Source of the DNA: Gibbula magus
Lineage: Eukaryota > Mollusca > Gastropoda > Trochida > Trochidae
Direction: 5' to 3'
Assembly (NCBI GenBank): GCA_936450465.1
Contig: OW388300.1
Coordinates: 18,973,232-19,037,231, forward strand
DNA length: 64,000 nt
Shown here: positions 24,601 through 39,600 of the stretch, one piece after another
Layout of the letters: every line of letters starts with the position of its first letter
Position numbering within the stretch: the first letter of the stretch is position 1
Made by a program: the position numbers and the translations under genes
Notes under the pieces: model-generated
Told to the model about the DNA's origin: nothing
What the model saw: only the letters and a program-made list of their open reading frames with translations
The model's database searches: none

Positions 24601-27600
24601 CAGTTTTGAACAGTTCTGCATCAACTACTGCAACGAGAAACTGCAACAACTCTTCATTGAGCTTGTCCTCAAACAAGAGCAAGAGGAATACATGCGGGAG
24701 GGCATCGAGTGGCAGCACGTGAGTTACCTCCCTTATATACATCTTAGGGCTGCTCCTTTTGCTGCCTAGTGTTTGTTCCCAAAGTCCTGTACGTGTGCGA
24801 AGTGAAAGGAGTGGCTCTGAACAATGTTCTTGTCGTACAGAACATGCAAAAAATGCAGGTGTGAGCCGCACAGCAATAGAACAAATTTAATGCACACCCA
24901 GAACAGTGTTCGAAATCAATCCTTTCACATTTCATAGTAGGAGTAGGCCTCTGGAGGTATGGTTTTTAAATCACATCTGACAAGGCTTCCATTCACTAAG
25001 ACAATGTAAAACTGTCTTGATACTTTCAGAATCCAAGGATTAATCCAGTTATATAAACCTTTGCTACAAATTTAAACTGGATAATGGAAGAGAGCTTTAC
25101 AAGATTTCAAGGACAGCCCTGGTCATGAAGTGTAATTCTGGAGTTTTATTATTCCCCACCATGTAGTGGAAGATGTATAGGTTTGGGCTCTGTCCGTCCC
25201 TGTTTCTGCTGTTCATGTTTCTGTCCGTCCGAGATACGAGGGGCGTTCAATAAGTGTTGCAACTTCAATATAAAACCAACTCGCGTAGTCAATTTTTAGC
25301 TCATCTGGCCTGAAAGGCCCGATGGGCTTATGGCATGGGATGGCGTCCGTCCGTCCGTCCGTCCGTAAACTTTTCGCTTTTTCGACTTCTTCTCCAGAAC
25401 CAATGACTCCAGAGAGCTGAAATTTAATGTACAGACTCCTTGGCTGAAGGGGATACTAAATTGTAAATTTGGTGACCCTTTGACCCCAAATGTGGGTCAC
25501 AGGGGTCATAACCTTAAAAGCTATTTTCATCTTCTTCTCCAGAACCAATGACTCCAGAGAGCTGAAATTTTATGTACAGACTCCTTGGCTGAAAGGGATT
25601 CTAAATTGTAGATTTGGTGACCCTGTGACCCCAAGTGTGGCTCACAGGGGTCATTACCAAAAAAAAACTATTTTCATCTTCTTCTCCAGTCCCAATGAAC
25701 GTAGAGAGCTGAAATTTTATGTACATACTCCTTGACTGAAAGGGATTCTAAATTGTAAATTTGGTGACAGTGAGACCCCAAATATTGGGTCACAGAGGCA
25801 ATGACCTAAAATGCTATTTTCATCTTCATCTCCAGTCCCAATGGCTCTAGCGAGCTGAAATTTTATGTACAGACTCCTTGGCTGTAAGGGATTCTAAATT
25901 GTAAATTTGGTGAGTCTGTGACCCCAAATATGGGTCACAGGGATCATAACCTAAAAGCCTATTTCAGTTTACAGCATCTTTCTGAGATTGTATGTGCACT
26001 TCAATCAGTAAAGTAGGTAAGGGAGGTAATTTTAAAGAAAACAGCTGAGTTAAAGGCATTTCATCTTTCTGATGTGAGAGTTCTAACATGTGCTTTGAGA
26101 ATATAATATGTCTGATGAAAAAGAGATATTGAGAATTAAAAACTTAGAATTGGAGGTCTAACAAAAATTATAAGTCATATTTTATCTTTGTCTCACATTT
26201 CACATATGAGTAATTATTTGTATTTTGCAAGTGAATTTGCTGATAAAGGTACACAAGTCTAAAAGTATTCTAAAGACTTAATACAGAATCTTTTATTAAA
26301 TCTAATATAATGTTCTTTGTAATTTAAGAGTAAATAATGGAGTTTTTTAATATCTCATGATATTGTGTAATTACTTGGAGAATTAATTAATTAATTAATG
26401 AGAATTTCCAGTACGAGTCAATTTGGTATACCTTATTTATATCATATTTTATACTTTATAACTGATTTAGTTTTCTATTAACTTTGCAGTTAATTTTATT
26501 CAATAGGAACAAGAAATGAGATAGATGTCTACATCATGGACATGTTTAATGTGAATCTATTTGAAATGAGAACTATTGAATAATGAATACCCTTTGAAGG
26601 AATAACTTGAAGAGGAATTAAATTTTTTCATTTTACATGAGATATGTGAACTGAATATGACTAGTGATGACTGGTGATAACATAGGACTATAAAAGAAGT
26701 AGCTATATGAGATTGTGACATCACACCTATTTTCATCATCTTCTCCAGTACAGAAAAATAATTAATTGTAGGAAAAACTGCATCTAACATATAAATTTTA
26801 CTGGCTGTGAGTCCAGTGTCTGCATGTTATGTAATTGCATTGTGTTGACCTCTTCCTGGCAGAAGGATGAAAACTGATAGTTACACAGAGGTTTCAGGTT
26901 ACTTCAAACTACTGTGCAGCACTGTGTTATCATAGACTGTGCTTGAGACTGCTTTAGTCTTCCACTGACTCTAAAAAAGAATTTATTCATAGAATATCAC
27001 CATTTTATCAAATATTGAAAGGGAGCCTATAAGAAATGGTGAAAAAGAATTTACTAAAAAAAAATTCACCAATTTATTAAGTATTGAAATGGAGCCTATG
27101 AGAAATGGGATTTTCAAAAACTGAGGCTCCTATTCATTATGTAATAAATGTTGGTATTGCCATAATGCAATTAAGAATTAAAACAATATAATGCAAAGGT
27201 GTATGATATTCATAACGAATGTTGATTTATGTGTAACCAATTTTGATAATAATTAGCAGGGGTCATGACCTAAAAAGGTTTTTTTCATTTTCTTCTACAG
27301 CCCCAGGCCATTATTGCAATAGCTGACAGTGGTGAATTGTATGCAAAGAATTGTACCCGGGGTATTCATTATTATATAATGTGTGTACGATCTTAAAAAA
27401 TAGTATGGTCTCTCCACCACATTATTATATGTTTGATACCAGCAATTTATTTCCAAGCTTTGCGTTGCTCTTTCAACACATATATATAGCAGATTGGCAA
27501 AGTTATGGTAACAAAATATTTTTAAACTGCTTTAATCGTTTAACTACCTAGATTCTTATTACTACATTCCATTATCTGACCATTGCTATAAAGTCCACTC

Positions 27601-30600
27601 CATAACATACCCCACTTATTATCTCCTGATGAGCTACAGAGGCCATGGCTCTATTTTTTACTTTTATTTTTCAATATAGTTACCCTTCACCTCAATACAC
27701 TTATTCCATTCCAAGACTTTTGTCTTCCGTTTGCCCCCCTAACCACGCCTCTGTGGCAGCTTTGACGTCTTCGTCATCCCGGAAGTGCCTTCCACGTAGG
27801 GCGGATTTCAGGTTTCTGAACAGGAAGTAGTCACTGGGGGCTAGGTCTGGGCTGTAGGTTGGGTGGTTAAGCTGTTCTAATCCACAATCACGTACAGCAG
27901 CCTGTGCAACTCTTGACTTGTGGACTGGAGCGTTGTCATGCAAAATCAGAACACCACGTGTGAACATTCCACGGCGATTCTGTCGAATTGTCTTTCGCAA
28001 TTCTTGCATTAGGTTGGCATAATATTGACCATTCATTGTAGTTTTGGTTGGCAAGTAATCAATTAATAATATGCCTTTTGCATCCCAAAAGATTGTCGCC
28101 ATAACCTTGCCAGCTGATGGTTGAGTGCGAAACTTCAGAGGAGGCGGTGAACTCGGGTGCTTCCATTGCTTGGATTCCAATTTAGTTTCCAGGTCCCAGT
28201 GGTGGATCCAGGTTTCGTCACCTGTCACCAAACGAGACAAAAACCTGGCTTCATCCCCATTAAACCGATCCAGGAGCTCCATGCAACTTTCGGTTCTTTT
28301 CTGGCGATCTTGTGCTGTGAGGTTTCTGGGTACCCATCTTGCAGATACCTTGGACATACCAAGAAGGTCATGAATTATTTTTTCAACACTTCCAACTGAT
28401 ATCTGGAATTCCAAAGACAGTTCAGAAACTTTAACACTGCGGTCAGCTAAAATTCGTCTTTCGATAGCGGCAATAACTTCCGGTCGGGTGACTTCAGATG
28501 GCCTGCCTGACCGTGGGTCATCGTATAAGGACTCCCTGCCCCGCTTGAACTGAAGAGACCAGCGACAAACTGTTGAAAAGTTAGGAGCATCCTTACCCAT
28601 CACATTACACATACGATTATGTATTTCTGTAGCTTTGCATCCTTCTTTAGTAAGGAACTTGATCACAGCGCGTTGTTCATGTGTGAGAGAATCCATGATT
28701 ATGGAGACCCCTAGGTCAGTGCAGCTATTATATCTAAATAATTGTTATGTCTAGAAATTGTTTTGACATGTGTCAATGTTATGTTTTGACTATAGTAACA
28801 CCTGCTATAAGCTGACACTGTTTATGTAAACACCAATGCCCCGCTTGCAACAGTTATTGAACGCCCCTCGTAAATGGGACATCTTTTATAAGAAACCGAG
28901 ATTGGATAACCAAATTTACTGTGTGGTTTGAAGGTATCAATACCTTGATGGAATTCGAAAATGAGAACCAGTCAATCATTTTTCCCGAACTATTTCCAGG
29001 TTGACATAAAAAAAAATTTGTCAGACCTTTCATTGTTACTGCAAAGGCGGATATTTTTCTCAGAAACTGTTTAAGATAGGATAACCAAATTTAGTGTGTT
29101 TTGATGGCATATATACCTTGATGAATTTCGAAAATGAGAACCAGTCAATTATTTTTCCCAAATTATTTCCAGGTTGACTACTTCAACAACAAAGTGATCT
29201 GTGACCTGGTGGAACAGCCACACAAGGGAATCCTGGCCATCCTCGACGAGGCTTGTCTCAGTGTCGGCAAGGTTACCGACAAGGTATACTGCAGATTTCC
29301 GTGGTAACATAAATATATAATATGATAAAGATTTGATTAATTCCTTTACCTCCCGATGTATTAAAGGAACGCTGTGTCCCTTTAATGAACATTCACGTTT
29401 TCATTGTTGTGTCCAAGCTTAGTTTGAAATGCTTAGGTATGATTGCTGATCCAAACAATTCAGGAATTAATGGCAGAACACTACTACTTTACTTCTACTA
29501 ATTGTCCTTGTAATGTCCTTGTAATGTCCTTGTAATGTCCATGTGGTACCAAATAACAAACTTTATTTTATTTTCAGATGTACCTGACAGCGATGTCCCA
29601 GAAACTGAACCACAATGACAGATTCACCTGCAGATCTGTAAGTACAAACTTAAAATCCTAACCTTGTGCTCAAACAATGTTAATGATAATATCCTTTAGT
29701 AAGAATACAGAATTATCACGTTTTCTCACCAGATTTACTTCCCTTTGTATATTACCAATTAAGCGAAACAAATTTATTGAGTTTTTTACGTAATCTCCTC
29801 CAAATTTGGAGAGAAAAAAAGCTACTTATATTCCCCCCCAAATAAAAATGTTGCCAAATTGTCCCTCCCCATTGAAAATGTTGCCAGAAATGAAAAAAAA
29901 TAAAAAGTGAAAAATTATGTGTACCTAAATCATTATTTTGCCAGTATTGCTTACCTGAATTTTGTTTTATCAACACGTGGCAAAATTTATTTTCTTTTTT
30001 ATTTACCCTCCTGCCTTTTGGCATTTTGGTAACAAAAATACGTAAAATAAACGTAACTAATTTTACCTAACTCGATATTTCGCATGAGTTTGTCGTACAA
30101 TGTCAATTGTACCCTTATACTGATGATGGTTTCGTATCTCCCCAGCTTGCTCCGGCTGACAAGGCGCTGGAACATGACCGAGACTTTCGCATCAAGCACT
30201 ACGCAGGAGACGTGACGTACTCGGTGGAAGGCTTCATTGACAAGAACAAGGACACACTCTTCCAGGATTTCAAGAGACTTCTCTACAACAGGTACACTCG
30301 GAGTTGTCTCCCCTCCATTGCAGCCATTCAGTTGAGAGTCGTGTCTGAGTATCTCCGAAGCCCATTATTTTGAAACGGATGGAGTGTTACTCGGACATGA
30401 CCCTACTTAAATTGAACTCAAAGTATTGTTTATTTAGCAAAGTTACTTCAAAGAGTTTAGAAAATTAAATTACGAGCTAAAAACTTAATGTAGTTTGCAA
30501 TTCTCAATTACTGAAAAATAATGGAGCGAGAGAAAAATAGGATGATGACACAAGTGTTATGTAATTCAGGGTCTCTTCTAACTCTTCAAAAATGTTTGCT

Positions 30601-33600
30601 ATTACAAATAACGGCTATGAATAAGGGCTGGGACGGGTAACACCTTTCTACCCAACCTTCTATTGCCCTAGCCTACCCAGATACCCGCTTTGTTAACCCA
30701 GGACATTAAGTTTGTAAGATTTTGTAATTATTTCTTCAACTGGTAGGCTAATCATGGAGTTAGAAGCTAAGGCATAGAGTGCTATAAGTTATTTCATTTT
30801 AATATTTTTATGAATAGCAATTGACTTCAAAATTGCATTTGAATCTTCATTCAATACTTTGCAATGTATAAAATTTGAAGTAATTATAAATTTGACTGTT
30901 TATGTTTATTCACATGATAGGGTCCAGATAATTTGATTGGTACTCGGGTCCTACTCAATACCGGGGTACCCGTCCCAGCCCTACTGTGAATTTCATTTTT
31001 GCTTACAAATTACAATATACACAAGACATTGTGAGAATTTAATGATAAGAATTTTAAAGGAGTTTTAATGTCTTCCATATGTTCTTGTATTGCAGTAAGA
31101 ATGAACTACTCAAAGCTATGTGGCCAGAAGGAAAACAGTCTGTCACAGAGGTGCGTACGATATATTGATGAGATCAATTTTTCTTTACAAATACTTCAAT
31201 AAACTTGGTATAGAAATCTATTCCTTATGCACTTGGATCTCCATTCTCAGGGAATAAGTCCTTCAAATAATCTTTAAATGCACTGTAGCAAGATGTTCCT
31301 ACTGAAATAAAGTGATCTCTCCAAAATATAAATAAGTGTTGCCAATGGGTAAAGGATACACCTGAATCAATAAAAAAAGGTTCTAAAACCATCTTTGCGA
31401 GTCCTTTTCCCATCGAGTGGCTATTTTAAGGTGTTCATGTTAAAATGGCCGCTCGAGGGTCAAATTTGCATGAGACCTACAAATCTGCCTCTCACACTGA
31501 ATCTTTCCACACCACTGTAACTTTAGATGTCGCACCATTTTCTTCAAATAGGAATAACCGTTTTCTTAGGATACAGCTTAGTGTAATTAGATGTTTTACA
31601 CATTAATGTACCAATATATTGTATAAACTTTGATAATAAATGGTAAATTTGAGAAAACATGATATGCAAAAAACATGATACAGCCCCTTTCATTTCCACG
31701 TTTGACAACTAACTGCTCATTATCTTGCCCGACACAAACCAGTGATTGTTAGAGAATTATATTCTTCCAAATAAGGATATGAATGTTTTGTCAAAATATG
31801 TGAGAATATCATGTAATGTTCCTTAAATTTCGTATTAATTACAAATTCTTATATAAATATATTTGAACCCCTTATGAAGTGAATATCCATATTGGTTAAA
31901 AGCTCAGAATTTATTATCAAAGCTTATTCATTCAAATCTTTAAACAATATTTCCTTGAATACAAACCTGGTCCCTTAATTATAGCTTCATCGCCCTACAA
32001 ACATCTTAAGCTAATTCTTAACACATGGGCTACGTTGAAAGTTAATAATTCTTAAAGGGGCAGTAGCACGTTTTTTCACTCAAAAAATAATTTCACCAAT
32101 AGTAAAACATCATTCTCTCTTCGGAAAATAAAGTTTAAAATAAGTGTACATGTTTCGGTAAAGCCATGGGAATCGTTTTTGTAATACAAAATAATAAATT
32201 GTGTTCACAATAAAATGGCCGCCATGCAATTTTTGCTTTATACGCAACATAGTTATTACCACTACAGATAATTGGTTTGTGTAATAAGATGTTTTACCCT
32301 CTAAAGTTAATTTAAATGACATAAACTATCATTATAAATGGGAAATTTAAAAAAATAATTTTTGCAAAAAACGTGCTACAGCGCCTTTAAGGCTACAAAC
32401 GTTTTGGGAATAGGGGCCCAGGCCTCATATAATTACTACCCGGAGAGTTCTGGGATAAAGATAACACAGTTCAACCTCGAACATACCCCAGGCCTTGAAT
32501 AGTGAGAGTTAGGGGGTGTAAGGAAATAACTATGTGTAGTTGTATTTTAAGAAGTGGTGTATCGCAGTTTCAGGAAACAGTCCATGCCAATGTTATCTTT
32601 GTCGCCGCTAAGGGCTGTGATATTGTCCAAGCAGCATCAAACAATAATTCACTCACTCGCTCAAAATTACCTTTGTTCTGAGTAGTCAACATTTGATAAA
32701 TTAACACTTTTGAATTGGTTGCATTTCCAACTTTTTAATAAGCTGATTGTTGGTAAGATGTGAGAAGTACATAATGCTGTATCGACTGTTCTCTATCCGC
32801 AGACGACAAAGAGGCCGATCACAGCAGGAACCAGCTTCAAGAACTCCATCATCTCTCTCGTCCAGAAGCTCGCTTCCAAGGTCACTAGTCTCATCTTTGT
32901 TTGATAGCATTCCAGTAACATTGCCATGGTAACTCTTGCAGGAATACTGTACCAGCCGCAGTTATAAGTTATTGGAGAGGACACTTCATATCTTGTATAT
33001 TGCTTTGTGTTTAAGTGCACACACATTGTTTGATAGATCCGGCCAATGCTCATATGTTTTGCCACAAGCCACAGTGGAACATTTCTTGTCAAAATATATT
33101 TTGCTCAACCAGATCATTTATAAATCCATAATGCATTAAAAGTGTCTGATCCCACCGGTATGTAATAACGTGGGATATATTCATCACCCCGTCCATCTGT
33201 CCGTCTGTGATCATTTCGTTTCCGGAGCAGAACTCGAAAACCATTCATGATATCTTTCTGAAACTTCCTATGTGTATTACCCACCTACCGAAGTGGTGCC
33301 TTTTGACATTTTGAGATTTCTGAAATTTTTATTTGTTTTCGTTTCCATAGAAACAAATTATGTGGGACTGGTGGGATATGTCATCTTTTAATGACTCTTG
33401 TTACGTTTAGCTTTGCATGTTAATGAAAAAGTAGAGCTTTGTTGCAAAGGATGCATCTTATATGTGCCTGATGCCAGTTTGAATCCACCAGGTTTGATAA
33501 ATAGTCCTAGTCCTAATCCTAATCCTCATCAATCCAACCCACAGGAACCCCACTACGTGCGCTGTATCAAACCGAACGAGATCAAGTCGCCGGTGGTGTT

Positions 33601-36600
33601 TGACGAGACGCGCACCAAGCACCAGGTCATGTACCTTGGTCTCATGGAGAACGTGAGAGTGCGGCGCGCCGGCTTCGCAGCCAGGATGGGGTACACACGC
33701 TTCCTACAGAGGTGAGCACCGGCTTCAACAAGATTAATATGGGGTTAATGGATTTATATTGTGCTTGATGTCATCAACATGTCCTCATTGGCCCTTTTAC
33801 AATAGCAGAGCAAGTCTATGAATATATGTACAAACATATCCTGAGCTTAGTGAAAGGTAAAGTAATAGATGTGTTTTGAGGAAATGTAATTGTCTGTGGA
33901 TATTTGGTTCTTACAGAAGAAGGTTAGAATGTTCTGTAGCGTGGGATTGCAAACATAAAAGTCTTGGTCAGACAGCTGGATAGAAGGTGATTGAGTTGGT
34001 GATCATTGGAGAGTAAAGGGAGTTAAAATCCTTCACATATAATTGATAAGTGCACAGGAGATCCAACAAATTTCAAAGAAGCTGGGTTTGGTCACCCAAC
34101 AGGTTTAAATTTACATGTAAAATGTTTACGGGGAGAGATGGGTTGAACCCTCTGGATCTGCCAATTGAGGTGAGGTGAAGTGGGGTTTAACGCCGCTTCC
34201 AAGAGTATTTCACTTATATCGCGGCTGCTAGTATTATGGCAGGGAGAAAGCCTGCAATGCCATGTGGCTAGGCACTGCGGTGCATCGGCTGGAACTAGCG
34301 AACCATAGGTGATACTGCACTGAAATTCAGTTTAGCATTGCACCCAAACCTGACTGTGTGTAGAACAGTTCTCTACTGCAGACAAAGTTGTCGTGCCCCT
34401 GGTGGGATTCGAACCCCGGACCTCTTGATCCGAAGCCGAACGCGTTAACCACTGCGCTAACCCGCCCCTCCTCTGCCAATTGAGGATAAGGTTATTGGTC
34501 ATGCAGCCAATCTTTAGTGTAAGTGCGATGACAAGGACTTTTATCCTACCTCATGTAAGAATATCGATCCCTGATTGGTCCACGTGTCCATTAACAAATA
34601 TCAACAAACACCGTCATATGGGTTCATAAATCTCTCTGAGGGTGATAAATGTTTTATATCCCGCAATATGAATAAAGCATGCATCCATGTCAATCATTCC
34701 ATGTCACGTGACACAAGTTAAAGGTCATAGTTTGTCGATCGATCAGCTGCTTTCTGTCAAAACATTTCTTTGTTTTTTTTAATTATATTTTAGACATGCG
34801 GTAAGATAAATATGTTATGACATTCAGTTTGTTTGGGTGACATCGTAAGTTATCAGACCCTTGATAGTGTTTATCCAACGAGCCGTAGATGAGTTGGATT
34901 AACACTAACTCAGGTCTGATAAATAACGATGTCACCCTCCACTGAATGTGATAACTTATATTATTGAGATGAAAATTCTGAAGGTGATTGCACTGGGGTG
35001 CTTTTTAGAGCAATTTAACTGATATCTGCTATTACCACCAAGCCCTCTCCAAAACAGGTCGTCTAGCGTCGCCTGAGACAAAAAGCACTGATATCTAATA
35101 GAGTAGAGAAAAAGTACTGAAACATTTTTAAATGCTTATGGTATTCAAATGAATTGATAGACCTGAATTATTATTGGATAATTGGCCCGATCCCATGTAT
35201 GATTATTTGTTTACTCAATTCTGGCATTGTTTTCATTATAACAATGATTATTGGCTTAAAAGAATGTTGTTAGAAAATGAAGGACTGGCATGATGGTAAT
35301 GTAATTGCAGGTTGTGTTTGAAGGTTTCACTCAGCACAGAGGGGAACCACGTCAAATATAATAGCTGTAAACTGTGATGATTGGAGAACAAAGCAGATTT
35401 GTTATTTTGTGATATGATAACAGTTTAGTTACAAAATTAATAGCAAAAAGTTTGAAGCCGTCCGCAGGAGGAGAAGAATTTTGTCGGACATCTTTCGGGG
35501 GGAATGAAAACTAAACTTACAAATGCCTAAATGTAAAGTTGTTTTGTTTGATTTCAGATACAAGTGTATTACCAAGAGCACCTGGCCCAACTACCGAGGA
35601 TCAGACTTTGACGGAGTGAAGACCATTGTTCGGGAAATGGGCTATGACAACGACGTCAAGTATGGCCGCTCGAAGATCTTCATCCGCTCCCCGCAGACGC
35701 TGTTCGCTCTGGAGGAGCACCGAGACGCACGCATACCCAGCATCGTCATGTTCCTGCAGCGGGTCTGTCTATCTCTTTACCTCCTACTGTCTATCAGATT
35801 GTAATGCCAAGCCCTACATGCAATCTTTTACCCTACATTTTCTAAAAAGAGATAACAATCCATCACATCTGCCTGTATCTGCCTACAGTATTATGCGGGA
35901 AATGCATCTCTATTCATTTTTTCAGAGAATATGGTATACAAAATATGCTTGGTTAGTTGTAATGATGGATATAGATATAATTAGATATATAAATATGAAG
36001 AAAAGTTTCTCTACTAAACATTCCTGGTTATTAGCAGCTGGTTACTTTACTAAGGTTAACCTTAACTCCCATTCTTTAACACTGCACTAAGTTTACCTTA
36101 GTGACTTAAATTATGATCATCTTAGTGTTTTGTGAAAGGAGGCCCTGGACTTGTCAAATCAATAATTTACAAAGCACTATATACATAATAATAACATGTA
36201 TAATACCCGGTAAGTCAGGTCCAACAGCTTGTAATCCTCAAGGCCTCTAGTTCTTCTAGGTTTTTGTTTAATTATGCAATATAGAAAGACAAATTAACAC
36301 TTTCGAGCTTTTTATCTCATCTTGTCAGAAAGACACCTTGCAGACTCATTGGCCAATGGGAATTTTTAATTGTAGATTTCGTGACCCTGCGACCCCAAAT
36401 ATAGGTCACAGAGGTCATGACCTGAAAAGCTATTTTCATATTGAGATTTTATGTGCTTCTCAAAGGAAGGTAATTTAAAAGAGACAACAGTGCTGAATTA
36501 AATCTTCAAGTGTGTCTTTATTTGTAGGGGATTTTATCTCTGGCCTCAAAGATAGGTCAGAGGGGTAAGGACCTTAAGACCTATTTAATCTTCCCATTTA

Positions 36601-39600
36601 AATTGCTTCATATTTGTTGTACCTCTCACCTAGGAGTTGACATTTTGAATTAGTTAAAGCCTGATGAGCTACAGTGCTCTATTCTTGTTACATTGTCACT
36701 GTATACTTGTGGTTCCAGACAGCAAGAGGTGGTCTCGCTCGGAGAAAGGCGAAGAGAATGAGGGCGATCTATCTGATCATGGGACGATTCCGCAAGTACA
36801 AGATGAGGGCCTACATTATGGGACTCGTCGAGCGCTTCAGGTGAGACTACAGTGTTATAATTACAGGTAATAGTTGTATCATAACATTCATTTATAAATT
36901 GCCAGTGGAAGATACTGCAGTGTAATATTTATGCGGCAATTTTAAACTAGTGGTATACCGCTGAGAGTATGACGTCACAACAGTGTGCAGTTGTTATGTT
37001 AAAATGGTCATTCCGTTGTCACAATGGTAAGTGACTCGGAATGTTTCAGTGTCAGCAATTTTAATTATTTTGGACAAGTAAACAGAATACTAAGACATTG
37101 TTAAACAGTTTTAAGGTTATAGACAGGAGTCAAAGAGTGGAGGTCAGATAGTGTTTTACCCCCAACTTAAAAGTGATAAGGGCCATGACGATAAGTGTTT
37201 CTGTTTAAATTAGCCCAAAACCTTGGCAGTCAGTCAGCAAAACTCATGTATCCCTACGCAGGGTGTAGAAGGTGGAATGATCAATTTAGGAGAGGCTGTT
37301 TGATCACTTCCAGGTCTAAGATAGCAATGTTTTCCATGTGTGAATTTCATAAGGTATTATTTCAATCGGTTGTAGCTCGCTAAAAACATGGTGAAGGTGT
37401 AGTATTTCAGTTATCTTTTAGTCAGATTAGGCTTCTCATGGTATTACTAGTAGTGTGATGTGCCACAAAATTCTGGTTGAAGATTGACAGGCCGATCAAG
37501 GTTGGCCGTTTAATGGGGTCAATGGGGGGGGGGGGGGGGGGGGGGGGGGGGAGGACTGTATAGCGAGCCCTAAACTCCCTTCCATAAACTGCCATTGTTA
37601 CCAAACTCATGATTGATTTTGTATCAAACTCGGTTTTCCTCGTGTCGTACCAAAATCCGTAAAAATAGTTTGAAATGAAAGGGTGATTATTATCATCTGT
37701 CAGCATTGCCACTTATGACTGCAATATTTCCCAAGCAGCGTTAAACAATCACTGTCTTAATTACTACATGTAAGCATGTCACATGATCATTTCTAATACT
37801 ATCATCGTCTACAGGAATGTGCGCAACACCCGTGATTACGGAAAGAACGTCCAGTGGCCGAGACCGCCGTCCGTGTTGGAGGGTCTTGTACAGATGCTGC
37901 GGAGAGTTCACAACAGGTTGGTTGCTTGTTTGTTGCCTAGCGATAGATATAATTATACAATATGTCAGTGCTTTAGTTTTAGTCAACACAGGTTTCAGTA
38001 TAATGCCTAGCCATGATGATGTCTGCTGTGGAGAACTGTTCTACACGCAGTAAGGTTAGGGTGCAATGTTATACTGAATTTCAGCGCAGTAATACCAATG
38101 GTTCGCAAGTTCCACCAGATGCTGACAGGTTTCACCGCAATACATAGTTACCATGGCATTCCCTGCAAAAATACACACAGCCAAGTGAAATACTCTTGAA
38201 AAAGACGTTAAACCCTAGCTCGCCGCACCGATGGTTCTTTGCAATAATGTTAGTGCAGGAAAGTCACAGCAATTCCTTCTCGTGTTTCGCATCTTAATTG
38301 ATAAGAAACTAAATCTCATTCTAGCTTTATCTTCATTTGTCTTGGCACTGGTTACTTTTACTTCATTTTGGAAATGTGTTTTATCCTTTTGTAAATATTT
38401 TCCCATCTGAATTTACAAAATTATATTTTCGGGCCTGTTACCAGCCTGACACCTGAATATGTCACTTGGTTGGATAGTTGTTCCAATAACATGACTGATG
38501 ATTTCTATCAGATGGAGAGCAAACATGATTCTGCGGAACGTTCCTAAAGAAGAACGACCCGGTCTCCGTCTCAAGTGCGCAGCGGCAGATGCTCTGAGAG
38601 GTCAAAGGGCAGAGTACGGTCTCAAGAGGAAGTGGGAGAACAACTACCTGTCGTCGGTAGGTCGCATGGGAGACAACTCTCGTTTTACTCAGACGAGTAA
38701 CATTGTTATATTTTGGATCTCACTATTTGCACAAATTTGGAGTTGAGTACCTCTTCAGGACTACTGTATTTCCCCGAATACACATAGGGTAAGGTTACTT
38801 ATGTCAATACAACCCGGGTCTCAAATTTACCTTTTCATTCACAGCGTATTGCCTCAAATACAACTCGATCTCGATCATAACATGGAGGGTAAGGGGAATA
38901 AATGAAGTAGAATCTTTGGTTGTATTGGAGGAAATATGGTAACTCATTATGGGAATCAAAGAGTATTTTTTACAATCTGAATACCTGGTATTTACAATAA
39001 CAACAGAGACCGTTTGTAAAAACCTGTAAACAGAGCCACGCATGCGTTTTGTAATTATTCTTAAATGATTGACTAACTTAGTTCAACAGAGTTGAACATG
39101 GTAGATTACAAATGATGCCTACAATTAGTTTCACGTTGTTGAACTAACTTATAACCAGTATTTGTCAAACATGAAATGTTGTATTTAGGACGTGTGATGA
39201 TGTTTCAGACGAAGGACAACCCATCGACGCACGACTTCGTGAGCCAGATGAGCCACCTCAAGTCCCAGGACCACTACACCCGCATCCTCTTCTCCTCCTT
39301 CGTCAAGAAGGTCTGCTTCTACTCACTGCTTCATCATTCCTTATCACACATATATCTTCTTATCAAAGTATTATAGATTTAAGTTCTCGTGTAATGCATT
39401 TTTCTCAAGAATGACAGATTATTGCCTCTACATATATATATATCAGAATCAATTGAGCATAAAATCGAGGCAATATACACTTGTGATTGATCATAATGTA
39501 ATTGTCATTTGCGGAATTAACTAGTTGGATATCTAAACATTTGATATATTGATAGTTGTTTTATTGAAGATTTGTTTGTGAAATTAATTAACAATCAAAA

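Larger units (their letters stand above)
25237..28870 (-). mobile_element. mariner transposon, interrupted by a second element
   Basis: Ends CGAGGGGCGTTCAATAAGTG (25237) and its near-inverse at 28842-28870, flanked by TA on each side. Without the 2.36-kb insertion at 25298-27658 the element would be about 1.27 kb, normal for mariner. Its transposase gene is on the minus strand. Confidence 0.9.
25150..29170. mobile_element. Outer layer of nested insertions in intron 8
   Basis: Left piece (25150-25236, ATTCCCCACCATGTAGTGG) and right piece (28871-29170, with CCTTGATGGAATTCGAAAA) together resemble the ATCCCCCGCC-type element at 5911-6183. A mariner interrupts them. The right piece runs up to exon 9. 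Confidence 0.6.

Noticed and set aside
28125..28399. Plus-strand ORFs at 28.1-28.4 kb
   Set aside because: Antisense shadows of the mariner transposase.
36721..36870. ORF reading [17 protein letters not shown] over exon 16
   Set aside because: Wrong frame; the phase imposed by exons 15 and 17 gives the IQ-motif reading.
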